Assembly: GCA_964457335.1 (NCBI GenBank) | Contig: CAYWGD010000015.1 | Span: 1 to 64,000 of the forward strand | Length of the DNA stretch: 64,000 nt | Reading direction: 5' to 3' | Source of the DNA: CAJBVW01 sp964457335 | Lineage (GTDB): Bacteria > Myxococcota_A > UBA796 > SXON01 | Shown here: positions 52,080 through 61,048 of the stretch, one piece after another | How the letters are laid out: each line of letters opens with the position of its first letter | Numbering within the stretch: position 1 is the first letter of the stretch | Position numbers and translations under genes: made by a program | The notes under the pieces: model-generated | The model's input: only the letters and a program-made list of their open reading frames with translations | The model's database searches: none | What the model was told of the DNA's origin: nothing

Positions 52080-52523
52080 ATGCCCACCGAAGAGCTCTTC
52101 GGCGCCTACAACTTCCTCCTGGAAGTCCAGGGGATCATCAACGACAACAAGATCATCGTCGGCGGCTTCAAGAGCATGTCCGGCATGGACTCGGAGACGG
52201 AGATCGTCGAGTTCAAGCAGGGCAACGACACCGTCGTCCGCAAGAAGCCGGGCCGCACCACCTACGCGAACATCGTCCTCGAGCGCGGCTACACCGCGAC
52301 CGACGACCTCTGGCAGTGGCGCCAGAACATCGAGAACGGCAAGATCGACCGCCGCTCCGGCTCGATCATCATCCTCGATCAGGACGGCCAGACCGAGGTC
52401 GCCCGCTACAACTTCTACGAAGCCTGGCCGTGCAAGTGGTACGTGCCGGACATGAACGCCGACTCCTCCGCGATGGCGATCGAGAAGATCGAGTTCGCGG
52501 TCGAGAAGATCGAGCGCGGCTAG
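52080..52523 (+). CDS. Phage/contractile-injection tail-tube protein, gp19 family
   Basis: A 147-residue protein of the T4 gp19-like tail-tube family (also in extracellular contractile injection systems). It begins FGAYNFLLEVQGI, then GGFKSMSGMDSETEIVEF, KKPGRTTYANIVLERGYT, DDLWQWRQNIENG, and ends with the typical YNFYEAWPCKWYVPDM and IEKIEFAVEKIE. The family is a beta-barrel that stacks into the inner tube through which a payload is expelled. No sheath, baseplate, spike or ATPase gene is in the window, so this is a solitary or scattered gene. It has a 244-bp upstream region and a strong dedicated terminator, so it is probably expressed on its own. Confidence 0.88.
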   Translation: MPTEELFGAYNFLLEVQGIINDNKIIVGGFKSMSGMDSETEIVEFKQGNDTVVRKKPGRTTYANIVLERGYTATDDLWQWRQNIENGKIDRRSGSIIILDQDGQTEVARYNFYEAWPCKWYVPDMNADSSAMAIEKIEFAVEKIERG

Positions 52524-52555
52524 TCCGACCGACCGCCGGGTCCGCCCGGTGACGA

Positions 52556-52596
52556 GGCCCCGATCGTGGCGACACGGTCGGGGCCTTCGTCGTTTT
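52556..52596 (+). terminator. Strong rho-independent terminator after the tail-tube gene
   Basis: A 13-bp stem starts with GGCCCCGA (52556-52563) and TCGGGGCC (52578-52585), continues through one T-G wobble and CGTG/CACG, and closes on a GCGA tetraloop (52569-52572). A T-rich tail ending TTTT follows. The GCGA loop is the same as in the terminator at 5967. Confidence 0.92.
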
Positions 52597-52698
52597 CCGA
52601 GCCGGGGGCCTGGTTCCCCCTCCCGGTGGTGCAGGGGCGTCGCGAGCCAGGTCGGACCGTCGGCGGCCCGCAGCGAGGCGGCCTCGACGCCGGGCGCG

Positions 52699-53952
52699 CT
52701 ACGCGACGCCCTCGAACACGGCCGTGGGCGCGTCCACCTCGCAGCTCCGCTCCTGGTCGGCCGCGACCTCCTTCAGCGCCCCGAGGAGCGCCGAAAACGT
52801 CGTGTCGAGCGGGAGGGTGAACGCGCCGACGCGCTCGCCGCGCTCGACGAGCAGGACCGGCACGCCGCCGTGGATGCGGCCCGTCGCGAGGTCCACGGGC
52901 GGGAGCCGGTCGAGGAGCAGGTAGGAGCCGAGCTCCGCGAGGATGACGTTGCGCGTGCGCGCGCCCGGCCGGACGATGAGGTTCGACGCGGCAAGTCGCC
53001 CGTCCGTCACGTGGCCGGTCGGGCGCAGGCCCGCGGCGCGCGCGCTCTCGGGGTCGTGGTAGAAGCCGTGCACCACGCCCTCCTTCAGGAGCGTCACCGC
53101 GATGGGCGGGACGCCGCGATCGTCGAAGGCCCGGGTGTGGAGCCCGCCGAAGAGCCCGGCGTCGTCGGTGAGGTGGAGGACGCTGGCGGCGAGCCGCTTC
53201 CCGACGAGGGGGCCGACGAAGTTCGCCGCGGCGCCACGCGGCGCGACGAACGCGGGCGCGAGCGCGCGGACGAGCTCCGCCACGACGCGCGGCTCCAGCA
53301 CGAGCGGCAGGCGCGTGGTGGGCGGCGCGACCGAGCGGGTGAGCGGCTCGAGGCGCCGGCGCAGCTCCGGCCCGAACGGGAGGCTCGCCACGTCGGAGAA
53401 GTGGCGCGACGCGATGCGGTGCCCGCCTTCCACCTCGCCGTTCACGGCGGTCGCGGTGAGCTCGTAGAGCGTGGCGCCGTCGGCGGCCTCGACGCCGCGC
53501 GTGCTCATCCACGCACGCTCCTCCCGCCACTGGCGGTACCGCAGCGAGCGCGTGCGGAAGCCGCCCTGCGAGAGCGCCTTCTCCGCCATCTGGAGGATCT
53601 CGACGCGATCGTCCTCGGCGATGTTCGGGTGCCGGTGGTCGTCGATGCCGAGCGCGCCGGTGCGGATGGCCATGCGGTCGGCGGGGCCGGCGACGGGGTC
53701 GGCGGGCGCGTCCGCGGAGAGCGCGAGCGCGCGGGCCACGGCGTCCCCTGCCTGCGGCGCGGTCGCGGTGCCGGGGCGGCCGCCCTCCCGCCACACCCGC
53801 ACGGTCCAGGCGAGCTCCTCGCGCTGCACCGGGGCCTGCCGCGAGCCGACCTGCTCGAGCGACACGCGCCGGACGCGCAGGACCTCCGCGGCCTTGCCGC
53901 CGCCTTCCCGCACCTGCTCGAGCACCGCAACCAACCGCGCGCGATCGTCCAT
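52699..53952 (-). CDS. TldD/PmbA-family protein (PmbA/TldE-like)
   Basis: A 417-residue cytoplasmic protein of the TldD/PmbA family, whose pair of subunits forms a protease that matures peptides such as microcins and acts on unfolded substrates. Family patterns include SADAPADPVAGP, a C-terminal half with VGKRLAASVLHL and TRAFDDRGVPP, GVVHGFYHDPESA, and an ILAELGSYLLLDRLPPVDL segment. No HExxxH zinc motif is present, which matches the non-catalytic PmbA/TldE partner rather than TldD. The other subunit is not in the window. Start ATG at 53952. It is convergent with the tail-tube gene. Confidence 0.75.
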   Translation of the reverse strand: MDDRARLVAVLEQVREGGGKAAEVLRVRRVSLEQVGSRQAPVQREELAWTVRVWREGGRPGTATAPQAGDAVARALALSADAPADPVAGPADRMAIRTGALGIDDHRHPNIAEDDRVEILQMAEKALSQGGFRTRSLRYRQWREERAWMSTRGVEAADGATLYELTATAVNGEVEGGHRIASRHFSDVASLPFGPELRRRLEPLTRSVAPPTTRLPLVLEPRVVAELVRALAPAFVAPRGAAANFVGPLVGKRLAASVLHLTDDAGLFGGLHTRAFDDRGVPPIAVTLLKEGVVHGFYHDPESARAAGLRPTGHVTDGRLAASNLIVRPGARTRNVILAELGSYLLLDRLPPVDLATGRIHGGVPVLLVERGERVGAFTLPLDTTFSALLGALKEVAADQERSCEVDAPTAVFEGVA

Positions 53953-54061
53953 TTCTGCCTCCGGCCGGGGCTCCACCGACCCGCGGGCAAGGATAGCCCC
54001 GCCTCGGGCCGCGCGCGCGCCCTCTTCGGCGGGCCCGCGCGGATGCCGGTTAGGTCGTCGC

Positions 54062-54961
54062 ATGCGGCTCGTCCTCCTGCTCCTCGGTTGCTCGCCCGGC
54101 GGCGAGGCCCCCTCCACCACCCCGGCGGCCAAGGCCGCGCCGGCCCAGGCCGCCGTCGCGACCACGCCGACCCCGCCGCCGGAGGGACACCCCGCCCCCG
54201 CGCGCCTCGTCGCGGTCGGGGATCTACACGGTGACCCCGAGGCCGCCCTCGCGGTCTTCCGGCTCGCCGGGCTCGTGAACGAGGCCGGCGCCTGGTCCGG
54301 CGGCGCCGCCTGGCTCGTGCAGACCGGCGACATCACCGACCGCGGGCCCGACTCCAAGGGCGTCATCGCGCTGCTCCGGCGCCTCTCCGACGAGGCGAGC
54401 GCCGCCGGCGGCCGCGTCGTCCCCCTCCTCGGGAACCACGAGGTCATGAACCTCACCGGCGACTGGCGCTACGTGAGCCCCGAGGACCTCGCCGGCTACG
54501 GCGGCGAGGCGGCGCGGAAGGCCGCGTACACCCCGACCGGGGAGGACGGGCGCTGGCTCGTGGAGCGCGATGCCGTGGCCCGCGTGGGCGACACCGTGTT
54601 CGCGCACGGCGGGGTCGACGCCCGGTGGGCGCGCGTGGGCGTGCGGGGGCTCAACGCCTCGGTCCGCGCCGCGGTGCTCGGCCAGGGCCCGAAGGACGTG
54701 CTCGGGCCCGACGGCCCGCTGTGGAACCGCGCCTACCTGCTCGCCGACCCGGTGGTCGCGTGCGAGGAGCTCGGCCGCGCCCTCACCGAGCTCGGCGCCG
54801 CGCGGATGGTGGTCGGGCACACCACCCAGGACTCCGGCCGCATCGCGGAGCGGTGCGGCGGGCAGCTCTGGGGGATCGACACGGGCATCTCCGCCCACTA
54901 CGGCCGCAACCTCGCGGCCCTCGAGATCCGGGGCGGCGTCGCGACGCCGATCTACCCGTGA
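54062..54961 (+). CDS. Metallophosphoesterase (PPP-like) lipoprotein
   Basis: A 299-residue exported lipoprotein. A leader MRLVLLLLGC (Cys10) and an Ala/Pro/Thr spacer (to about 48) precede a calcineurin-like phosphatase with all five metal-binding motifs: GDLHGD, GDITDRGPDS, GNHEVMN, the HGGV and GHTTQ blocks. The GDxHG/GDxxDRG/GNHE set is typical of the PPP-type serine/threonine phosphatases, including the shewanella-like branch. Its place outside the inner membrane suggests a role on secreted or periplasmic phosphoproteins, which is inference. It has a small TTAGGT element eight bases upstream that could act as a -10. Confidence 0.85.
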   Translation: MRLVLLLLGCSPGGEAPSTTPAAKAAPAQAAVATTPTPPPEGHPAPARLVAVGDLHGDPEAALAVFRLAGLVNEAGAWSGGAAWLVQTGDITDRGPDSKGVIALLRRLSDEASAAGGRVVPLLGNHEVMNLTGDWRYVSPEDLAGYGGEAARKAAYTPTGEDGRWLVERDAVARVGDTVFAHGGVDARWARVGVRGLNASVRAAVLGQGPKDVLGPDGPLWNRAYLLADPVVACEELGRALTELGAARMVVGHTTQDSGRIAERCGGQLWGIDTGISAHYGRNLAALEIRGGVATPIYP

Positions 54962-55027
54962 GCACCCCGCGGGCGCTCGTCGGGAGCCGCGGCGGGGCGC
55001 CACCCGCCCGGCAAGGGGTGCGTAAGG

Positions 55028-55054
55028 CGCAGTGAACGGCGATTCACTGCGTTT
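55028..55054 (+). terminator. Hairpin after the phosphatase gene, terminator or operator
   Basis: A perfect 9-bp inverted repeat CGCAGTGAA/TTCACTGCG (55028-55036 and 55043-55051) with a six-base loop CGGCGA is followed by TTT. It is 66 bp after the phosphatase stop and about 205 bp before the glutamate dehydrogenase start, so it may stop the first transcript or act as an operator for the second. The T tail is short. Confidence 0.55.
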
Positions 55055-55153
55055 CAGGCCGATCGCGCGCGTGTTTTCGTGTCGCGCGGCGTCCCCGCTT
55101 CCATCAGGCAAGGCGCCCAACCGTGCACCCATGATCTCGCGACGTTGACGTGG

Positions 55154-55183
55154 TTGACCTGTCCGCCCGCAAGGGCCTGAAAT
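55154..55183 (+). promoter_or_regulatory. Candidate promoter of the NAD-glutamate dehydrogenase gene
   Basis: TTGACC (55154-55159) is separated by 18 bp from TGAAAT (55178-55183), five of six and four of six bases of the consensus. A second TTGACG lies just upstream at 55145-55150. The predicted start near 55190 gives a leader of about 65 nt before the ATG at 55257. Confidence 0.5.
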
Positions 55184-55256
55184 AAGCTGCCGCCCTTCGC
55201 GCTCGGCGACCGTTCGCCCCGCCGTAGGCCACCGTCCTCCCCTCCCGAGGTCCTCG

Positions 55257-58200
55257 ATGCCGAACCATCCGCAACGTGAAGTGATCCTCTTGCGCATCAA
55301 CGCCGCCGTGCGCGCGCTCTCCGCCACCCTCCCCCCCGAGGAGGCCGAGCGCTTCGTGGTGTTCGGGCAGGCCGCCCTGGGCCTGTCGCGCACGGCGAGC
55401 TTCACCGAGGTCGCGCCGGACGAGGCCGCACGGCAGCTGTTGGACACGTGGCGCTTCTTCGCGGGCGTGAAGAGCGACGGGCCGAACGTCCGCGTGACGA
55501 CGGCCGACGGCGGCGTGCGAGTGCTCTCCGCGATGGTCGATCAGCCCTTCATCGTCGACACCATCCGCCTCGCGCTCCGCGCGGCCGGGGCCCAGCAGGT
55601 GACGGGCTTCAACATCGTGATCCGGGTGAACCGGAACGACAAGGTGACGGTCGCGGGCGAAGGCGAGGGCCGCGCCGAGTCCCTCGTCTGCTTCGAGGCG
55701 CTGGGCATCGACCCCGCGACCGCCCCCGCGCTCCAGGCCGACATCACCGAGCGCCTCAGCATCGCCCGGTCGATGGTGGCCGACTTCGACGCGATGTGCA
55801 GCCGGGTGGAGGCCACCGCCGAGGCCGCGTTCGACGCCGACGGTGAGGACGGCATCGAGACCGCCGAGCTCCTCCGCTGGCTGCTCTCCGACAACTTCGT
55901 GTTCATGGGCGTGAGCGGCGGCCCCGGCGAGGACGTGCGCCTCGGTGCCGACCGCCTCGGCGACACGCGCCTCTGGCCGGCCGCCGCGCTCGTCGCGAGC
56001 GACCGCCTCGTCAACATCCAGAAGGGCGCCGTCGACGCGCCGGTGCACCGCCAGGGTCGCGTCGACGAGATCCGCATCACGCTCCCCACGGGCCCCGTCG
56101 TGATCCGCGGCGTGTTCACGCACCGCGCGCTCACCCAGCCCTGCCGCCACCTCCCGATCCTCCGCCGCGTGCTCGCCTCCGTGCTCGCCGAGACCCGTCA
56201 GCGGCCGAACTCCTACCGCTACCGCGGCCTCGCGAACATCTTCGACTCGCTGCCGACCGAGTGGCTCTTCTCCGCCGACCCGGCGCAGATCCGCGACGTG
56301 CTCGACCGCGTGTTCGACGCCGAGCAGGACCAGTCGGCCCGCGTGCACGTCACGCAGGAGAACGCCGGGCAGACGACGTTCACCCTCTTCGCGATCCCCG
56401 AGCGCCGCTACTCGGACTCGGTGCGCACGCGCATCCTCGCGTTCCTCCAGGACCTCACCGGCGCGAGCTACTCCGACAGCGGGCTCTTCGCCGGGCGCTT
56501 CGAGACCGTCCTGCTCCAGGTCTACCAGACCGGCACGCGCGCGCTGGGCACCGCCGACCGCGAGCGGCTCCAGCAGGTCCTCTCCGAGCTCACCGTGCCG
56601 TGGGCCGAGCGCGTCAGCGGCGCGCTCTCCGCGCGCTTCGGCGAGGCGGCCCCCACGCTGCTCGCACGGTATTCGAGCGCCTTCCCCGGTGAGTACGCCG
56701 AGAAGGCGAGCGCCGAGCAGTCCGTCACCGACATCGCGTTCCTCGAGGCGGTGCGCAGCACCGGCCGCGTGCAGGCGCGCGTCTCCGTCGACGGCGAGGA
56801 CGTCGTCCTCCGCGTCTACGAGATGCACGACATCCTGCTGACCGATCTCATGCCCGTCATCGACAACTTCGGGCTCGTGATCAGCGACGGCGTCGCCATC
56901 CCCGTGCACCCGAAGGGGCTCGCGCCGCAGCACATCGACATCTTCCGCATCGCGTCGGTGCCCGGCATCACGCGGGCGCAGCTCCTGGAGCGCGCCGACC
57001 GCCTCGTGGCCGGGCTGGAGGCCGTGTTCCAGAAGCACATGACCTCCGACCCCTACAACCGGCTCGTGCTGCGCGCCGGCCTGTCCTGGGAGGAGGTCGA
57101 TCTCGTCCGCGCCTACTTCGGCTACGCCCGCCAGATCGGGCTCCGGTACGCCGCGGTGCGGGTGCAGGACATCCTGCTCAACCAGCCCGAGTGCGTCGCG
57201 ACGATCATCGCGCTCTTCCACGCGAAGTTCGATCCGGACCTGAAGGGGGACCGCGCGACCGCCATCGCCGCCGCCGAGGATCGCCTCAACGACCTGCTCC
57301 GCCAGATCAAGACGAACGACGACGACTTCGTCATGCGTCGCCTCGTCAACCTCGTCGAGTCCACGCTCCGCACGAACTTCTACCGGACCGACCGCGTCGC
57401 CCACTACATCAGCTTCAAGATCGACCACGCGAAGGCGAAGGACCTCCCGCTCCCGCGGATGATGTTCGAGATCTACGTGCACCACCGCGAGATGGAGGGC
57501 GTGCACCTCCGCGGCGGGCCGATCGCCCGCGGCGGCATCCGCTTCTCCGACCGCGCCGACTTCCGCACGGAGATCCTCGGCCTCGTCACCACCCAGATGG
57601 TGAAGAACGTCGTCATCGTGCCGGAAGGGAGCAAGGGCGGCTTCTACATCAAGTACACGATCAGCGACCCGGCCGAGCGCCGCCGCAAGGGCGACGAGCT
57701 CTACCAGTTCCTGATGCGCGGCATGCTCGACGTGACCGACAACATCGTGGAGGGCAAGGTGGTCCGGCCCCCGCGCGTGGTCGCCCACGACCCGGACGAC
57801 CCCTACCTCGTCGTCGCGGCCGACAAGGGCACGGCGCACCTCTCCGACACCGCCAACAAGATCAGCCTCCAGTACGGCTTCTGGCTCGGCGACGCCTTCG
57901 CCTCCGGCGGGTCGAACGGCTACGACCACAAGAAGGTCGGCATCACGGCGCGTGGCGCCTGGGTGCTGGTGAAGCGGCACTTCCGCGAGATGGGGCTCGA
58001 CGCGGACAAGGACCTCTTCACCTGCGTGGGCGTCGGCGACTGCGCCGGCGACGTGTTCGGCAACGGCGTGATCGAGACGCGGAAGATGCGGCTCCTGGGC
58101 GCCTTCAACCACGTCCACATCTTCCTCGACCCGAACCCGGACCCCGAGTCCTCCTACGAGGAGCGCCTCCGCCTCTTCAACGAGGTCAAGGGCTGGGATC

Positions 58201-59876
58201 ACTACGACAAGTCGAAGATCTCCGCGGGCGGCGGCGTGTTCGACCGCAAGGCGAAGAGCGTCCCGCTCTCGCCCGAGGCCCGCGCGATGCTCGGCACGCT
58301 CGCCGAGGAGCTCCCCCCCGACCAGGTCATCTCGCTCATCCTCAAGATGCCGGTCGACCTGCTCTGGAACGGTGGCATCGGCACCTACGTGCGCGCCTCC
58401 TGGGAGACCAACGCCGACGCGAACGATCCCCCGAACGACGATCTCCGCGTCAGCGCGCACGAGCTGCGGGCGAAGATCATCGGCGAGGGCGGCAACCTCG
58501 GCTTCACCCAGGCCGCGCGCATCGAGTACGCGCTGGCGGGTGGGCGCCTGAACACCGACTTCGTCGACAACTCCGGCGGCGTCGACACCTCCGACCACGA
58601 GGTGAACCTCAAGATCCTGCTCAACCCGATGGTCGCGGCGGGCCGGATCACGATGGAGGACCGCAACGACTTCCTGCGGTCCCTCACCGACGAGGTGGCG
58701 GACGCGGTCCTCGCCGACTGCAACGCGAACGGCCGCCTGATCTCGCTCGACGTGCCGCGCTCCGCGGCGGATCCGTCGCTCTACGGGCGCGCGATCGACT
58801 GGATCTGCAACCGCGGCAACGTGTCGCGGCAGTTCCTCGCGCTGCCCTCCGACGACGATCTGAAGCGGCGTGCCGCGCAGGGCCTGGGCCTCACCCGCCC
58901 TGAGCTCTCCGTGCTCCAGGCCCACGTGAAGATGCACGTGTTCAAGATGCTGATGCAGGAGGACCCGAAGGTCATCCCCGGGTTCGACCGCATCCTGCTG
59001 GAGTACTTCCCGAAGGCCGCGCGCGAGCGCTTCGGCGCCGACATCCCGAACCACATGCTCGCGAAGGCCATCGGCATGACGATGGTCCTCACGATGGTCG
59101 CGACCGACGCGGGCGCGGCCTACTTCCCGCTCATGCTCGACCTCACCGGGGCGAGCGCGGGCCGGGTCGCGGGCGCGTGGCTGGCGGCGATGGAGATGAC
59201 CCGCGGGAACGAGCTGAAGGCGGCGCTCCTCGCGGAGAAGGCGCGGCCGGAGGGCGCGTACCAGGCGTGGAACACCTTCACGCAGGGGCTCACCGTGCTC
59301 GTGGCGGGCTGGCTGGCGCCCGGGGCCGCGGGCGCGGCCGGCGAGGATCCGGCGCGCTTCCGCGAGGCGATCGACGCGATCGCCTCCACGCGGGACAGCG
59401 CCGACGCGACGGCGTTCACCACCTCCGTCTCGAAGCTCGAGGCGAAGGGCATCGCGACCAGCACCGCCGCCGGCCTCGTCAACGCCGCGAACGCGGTGAT
59501 GGCGAGCGAGGTGTGCGCGATCGCGGCCGCCCGCAACGAGGGCATCGCGGACGCGGCGAGCCGCTACCAGGCGATCGGGCAGGCGAGCAAGCTCCTGCCG
59601 ACGCTCCGGTCCATCAGCCAGCGCCGCGGCGCGGGCCGCTGGGATCCGGTCGCGCTCGGCATCCTCCGCCTGCGCTACCAGGCGCTCCTGCGCGACGTGG
59701 CCGTCCGCACCCCGGTCGGGGACGAGCTCAAGCTCGGCACCGACAAGGCAGCGGAGGCGCTCGCCGCCGGCCCGCTCCGCGACGTGTCGCGCGTGATCGA
59801 CCAGATCGTGGGCGAGGCCCCGGACGTCGCCTCGCTGCTCGTCGGCGAGCAGCAGATCCGGGCCGTCCTGGCGTGA
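55257..59876 (+). CDS. gdhB: NAD-specific glutamate dehydrogenase, large (GDH180-class)
   Basis: A 1539-residue enzyme that deaminates glutamate to 2-oxoglutarate and ammonia with NAD, feeding the TCA cycle. The long N-terminal half includes the ACT-like region QPFIVDTIRLALRAAG. The catalytic domain has RGGPIARGGIRFSDRADFRT and MVKNVVIVPEGSKGGF with the active Lys, and the NAD-binding GVGDCAGDVFGNGV. It is a little shorter than typical members (1580-1650). The small class (about 450 residues) is different. It has an upstream 18-bp-spaced promoter and is followed seven bases later by a histidine phosphatase gene. Confidence 0.95.
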   Translation: MPNHPQREVILLRINAAVRALSATLPPEEAERFVVFGQAALGLSRTASFTEVAPDEAARQLLDTWRFFAGVKSDGPNVRVTTADGGVRVLSAMVDQPFIVDTIRLALRAAGAQQVTGFNIVIRVNRNDKVTVAGEGEGRAESLVCFEALGIDPATAPALQADITERLSIARSMVADFDAMCSRVEATAEAAFDADGEDGIETAELLRWLLSDNFVFMGVSGGPGEDVRLGADRLGDTRLWPAAALVASDRLVNIQKGAVDAPVHRQGRVDEIRITLPTGPVVIRGVFTHRALTQPCRHLPILRRVLASVLAETRQRPNSYRYRGLANIFDSLPTEWLFSADPAQIRDVLDRVFDAEQDQSARVHVTQENAGQTTFTLFAIPERRYSDSVRTRILAFLQDLTGASYSDSGLFAGRFETVLLQVYQTGTRALGTADRERLQQVLSELTVPWAERVSGALSARFGEAAPTLLARYSSAFPGEYAEKASAEQSVTDIAFLEAVRSTGRVQARVSVDGEDVVLRVYEMHDILLTDLMPVIDNFGLVISDGVAIPVHPKGLAPQHIDIFRIASVPGITRAQLLERADRLVAGLEAVFQKHMTSDPYNRLVLRAGLSWEEVDLVRAYFGYARQIGLRYAAVRVQDILLNQPECVATIIALFHAKFDPDLKGDRATAIAAAEDRLNDLLRQIKTNDDDFVMRRLVNLVESTLRTNFYRTDRVAHYISFKIDHAKAKDLPLPRMMFEIYVHHREMEGVHLRGGPIARGGIRFSDRADFRTEILGLVTTQMVKNVVIVPEGSKGGFYIKYTISDPAERRRKGDELYQFLMRGMLDVTDNIVEGKVVRPPRVVAHDPDDPYLVVAADKGTAHLSDTANKISLQYGFWLGDAFASGGSNGYDHKKVGITARGAWVLVKRHFREMGLDADKDLFTCVGVGDCAGDVFGNGVIETRKMRLLGAFNHVHIFLDPNPDPESSYEERLRLFNEVKGWDHYDKSKISAGGGVFDRKAKSVPLSPEARAMLGTLAEELPPDQVISLILKMPVDLLWNGGIGTYVRASWETNADANDPPNDDLRVSAHELRAKIIGEGGNLGFTQAARIEYALAGGRLNTDFVDNSGGVDTSDHEVNLKILLNPMVAAGRITMEDRNDFLRSLTDEVADAVLADCNANGRLISLDVPRSAADPSLYGRAIDWICNRGNVSRQFLALPSDDDLKRRAAQGLGLTRPELSVLQAHVKMHVFKMLMQEDPKVIPGFDRILLEYFPKAARERFGADIPNHMLAKAIGMTMVLTMVATDAGAAYFPLMLDLTGASAGRVAGAWLAAMEMTRGNELKAALLAEKARPEGAYQAWNTFTQGLTVLVAGWLAPGAAGAAGEDPARFREAIDAIASTRDSADATAFTTSVSKLEAKGIATSTAAGLVNAANAVMASEVCAIAAARNEGIADAASRYQAIGQASKLLPTLRSISQRRGAGRWDPVALGILRLRYQALLRDVAVRTPVGDELKLGTDKAAEALAAGPLRDVSRVIDQIVGEAPDVASLLVGEQQIRAVLA

Positions 59877-59883
59877 TCGTCTC

Positions 59884-60441
59884 GTGACGACCTGGATCTT
59901 CCTCCGCCACGGAGAGTCGGTCGCCAACGCCGGCGGCTGGCTCTCCGGGTGGGAGGACGTGGCCCTGACCGCGAAGGGGGAGGAGCAGGCCCGCGCCGCC
60001 GCCTTCGCGCTCGAGGCCCACGACATCCGCCGCTGCCTCGTCAGCGACCTCGGCCGCGCGCTCCACACCGCGCGGCTGGCCCTGGCGGGGCGGCGGATCC
60101 CCGTCCACACCCTCGGCGAGCTTCGCGAGCGCCACCTCGGCGAGCTCCAGCGGGCGTCCATCGCCGCGTGCACGGCGGACGGCCGGCGGGAGCGCTGGCT
60201 CCTCCCCTGGGACCTCGGCCCGCCGGGCGGCGAGAGCCGCGCCCGCGCGGTCCAGCGTGCGCTCGCGGCGCTGCGGCACTGGGACGACGGCACCCCCACC
60301 CTCGTCGTCGGGCACGGCAGCGTGCTGCGCGGTGTGGTGGCCGCGTTCGACGGCGTCCCGACCGAGCAGCTGCACGCGCTCCCACCCACTCCGAATGCCG
60401 AGCCCCTGCTCCGCGTAGGACCCGTGCCGGCCCTGCCCTGA
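59884..60441 (+). CDS. Histidine phosphatase (phosphoglycerate-mutase-like)
   Basis: A 185-residue cytoplasmic protein of the histidine phosphatase superfamily. The catalytic RHG motif is FLRHGES at about residues 7-13. The second His is in VVGHGSVLRG near 144, with the conserved Arg in SDLGRALHTA (53-62) and Glu in LRERHLGELQ. Substrates in this family range from sugar phosphates to alpha-ribazole phosphate; no specific one is indicated. It starts with GTG at 59884, seven bases after the glutamate dehydrogenase stop, so it is probably cotranscribed. Confidence 0.85.
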   Translation: MTTWIFLRHGESVANAGGWLSGWEDVALTAKGEEQARAAAFALEAHDIRRCLVSDLGRALHTARLALAGRRIPVHTLGELRERHLGELQRASIAACTADGRRERWLLPWDLGPPGGESRARAVQRALAALRHWDDGTPTLVVGHGSVLRGVVAAFDGVPTEQLHALPPTPNAEPLLRVGPVPALP

Positions 60442-60464
60442 CACGTCGGGACAGCGCTCGTGCA

Positions 60465-60493
60465 TTGACACGACAAGACCAGCGTGGTCCGAT
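60465..60493 (+). promoter_or_regulatory. Candidate promoter of the small outer-membrane-like gene
   Basis: A perfect -35 TTGACA (60465-60470) is followed after 17 bp by TCCGAT (60488-60493), three of six bases of TATAAT. Transcription would start near 60500. A strong ribosome site GGAGG (60514-60518) lies five bases before the ATG at 60524. Confidence 0.5.
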
Positions 60494-60523
60494 CGGCGCG
60501 CAAACGTAACTACGGAGGATTCC

Positions 60524-61048
60524 ATGAAGAAGCTGCTGCTCCTCGCCCTGGGACTCGTCGCAGCCGCCCCCGCGTACGCCGGGGTGGGCGCCACCGCCTA
60601 CGTGGGCGGCACGAACGACGGCGCCGCGATGGGGCTCCTCGCCCCCTCCCTCGACTACCGGGGCGGCGGCATCCTCGCCCAGGTGCACCTGCTCGACCTC
60701 ATCGGCGAGCTGCCCAACGAGCGCCTGGAGCTCGGCGTCGGCGTGTCCGGCGTCGTGGTCAAGCGCAAGGTCGGACAGGACGTGGAGGGCGTCATCATGC
60801 CGGGCGGCCACGTCAACTTCGGCGTCCCGACCACGTTCAAGAACCCGAGCTGGCAGATCCTCGCGGAGACCCGTTTCGGTGCGGAGATGAAGCAGGGCAT
60901 GGGTTTCGGCGTGTACGTCGTCCCGCAGATCGGCGTCTCCAACTTCACCGGCAACGTCGGGCTCTCCTACGGCGGCACGCTCCAGGTGAGCGCGTGGCTC
61001 ATGAACGAGGGCGGCGGCGGCGGCGGCAAGGGGAAGCGCAACAAGTGA
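60524..61048 (+). CDS. Small outer-membrane-like beta protein
   Basis: A 174-residue exported protein with a clean signal peptide (MKKLLLLALGLVAAAPAYA, cleavage after residue 19). The mature part has alternating Gly/hydrophobic strands (GVGATAYVGGTNDG, ERLELGVGVSGVVVK, MGFGVYVVPQIG, VGLSYGGTLQVSAWL), consistent with a small beta-barrel. It ends with a Gly/Lys-rich tail. The start is set by GGAGG and the leader. It overlaps the thioesterase start by four bases (GTGA). Not otherwise recognised. Confidence 0.7.
   Translation: MKKLLLLALGLVAAAPAYAGVGATAYVGGTNDGAAMGLLAPSLDYRGGGILAQVHLLDLIGELPNERLELGVGVSGVVVKRKVGQDVEGVIMPGGHVNFGVPTTFKNPSWQILAETRFGAEMKQGMGFGVYVVPQIGVSNFTGNVGLSYGGTLQVSAWLMNEGGGGGGKGKRNK

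Noticed and set aside
48350..52087. Long minus-strand frame across mfd
   Set aside because: Same reason; mfd has all helicase and RNA polymerase interaction motifs on the plus strand.
55104..60503. 1799-codon open frame antisense to the NAD-glutamate dehydrogenase
   Set aside because: The plus-strand gene has full catalytic motifs. The antisense product is a repetitive Arg/Glu/Val/Asp stretch with no motif.
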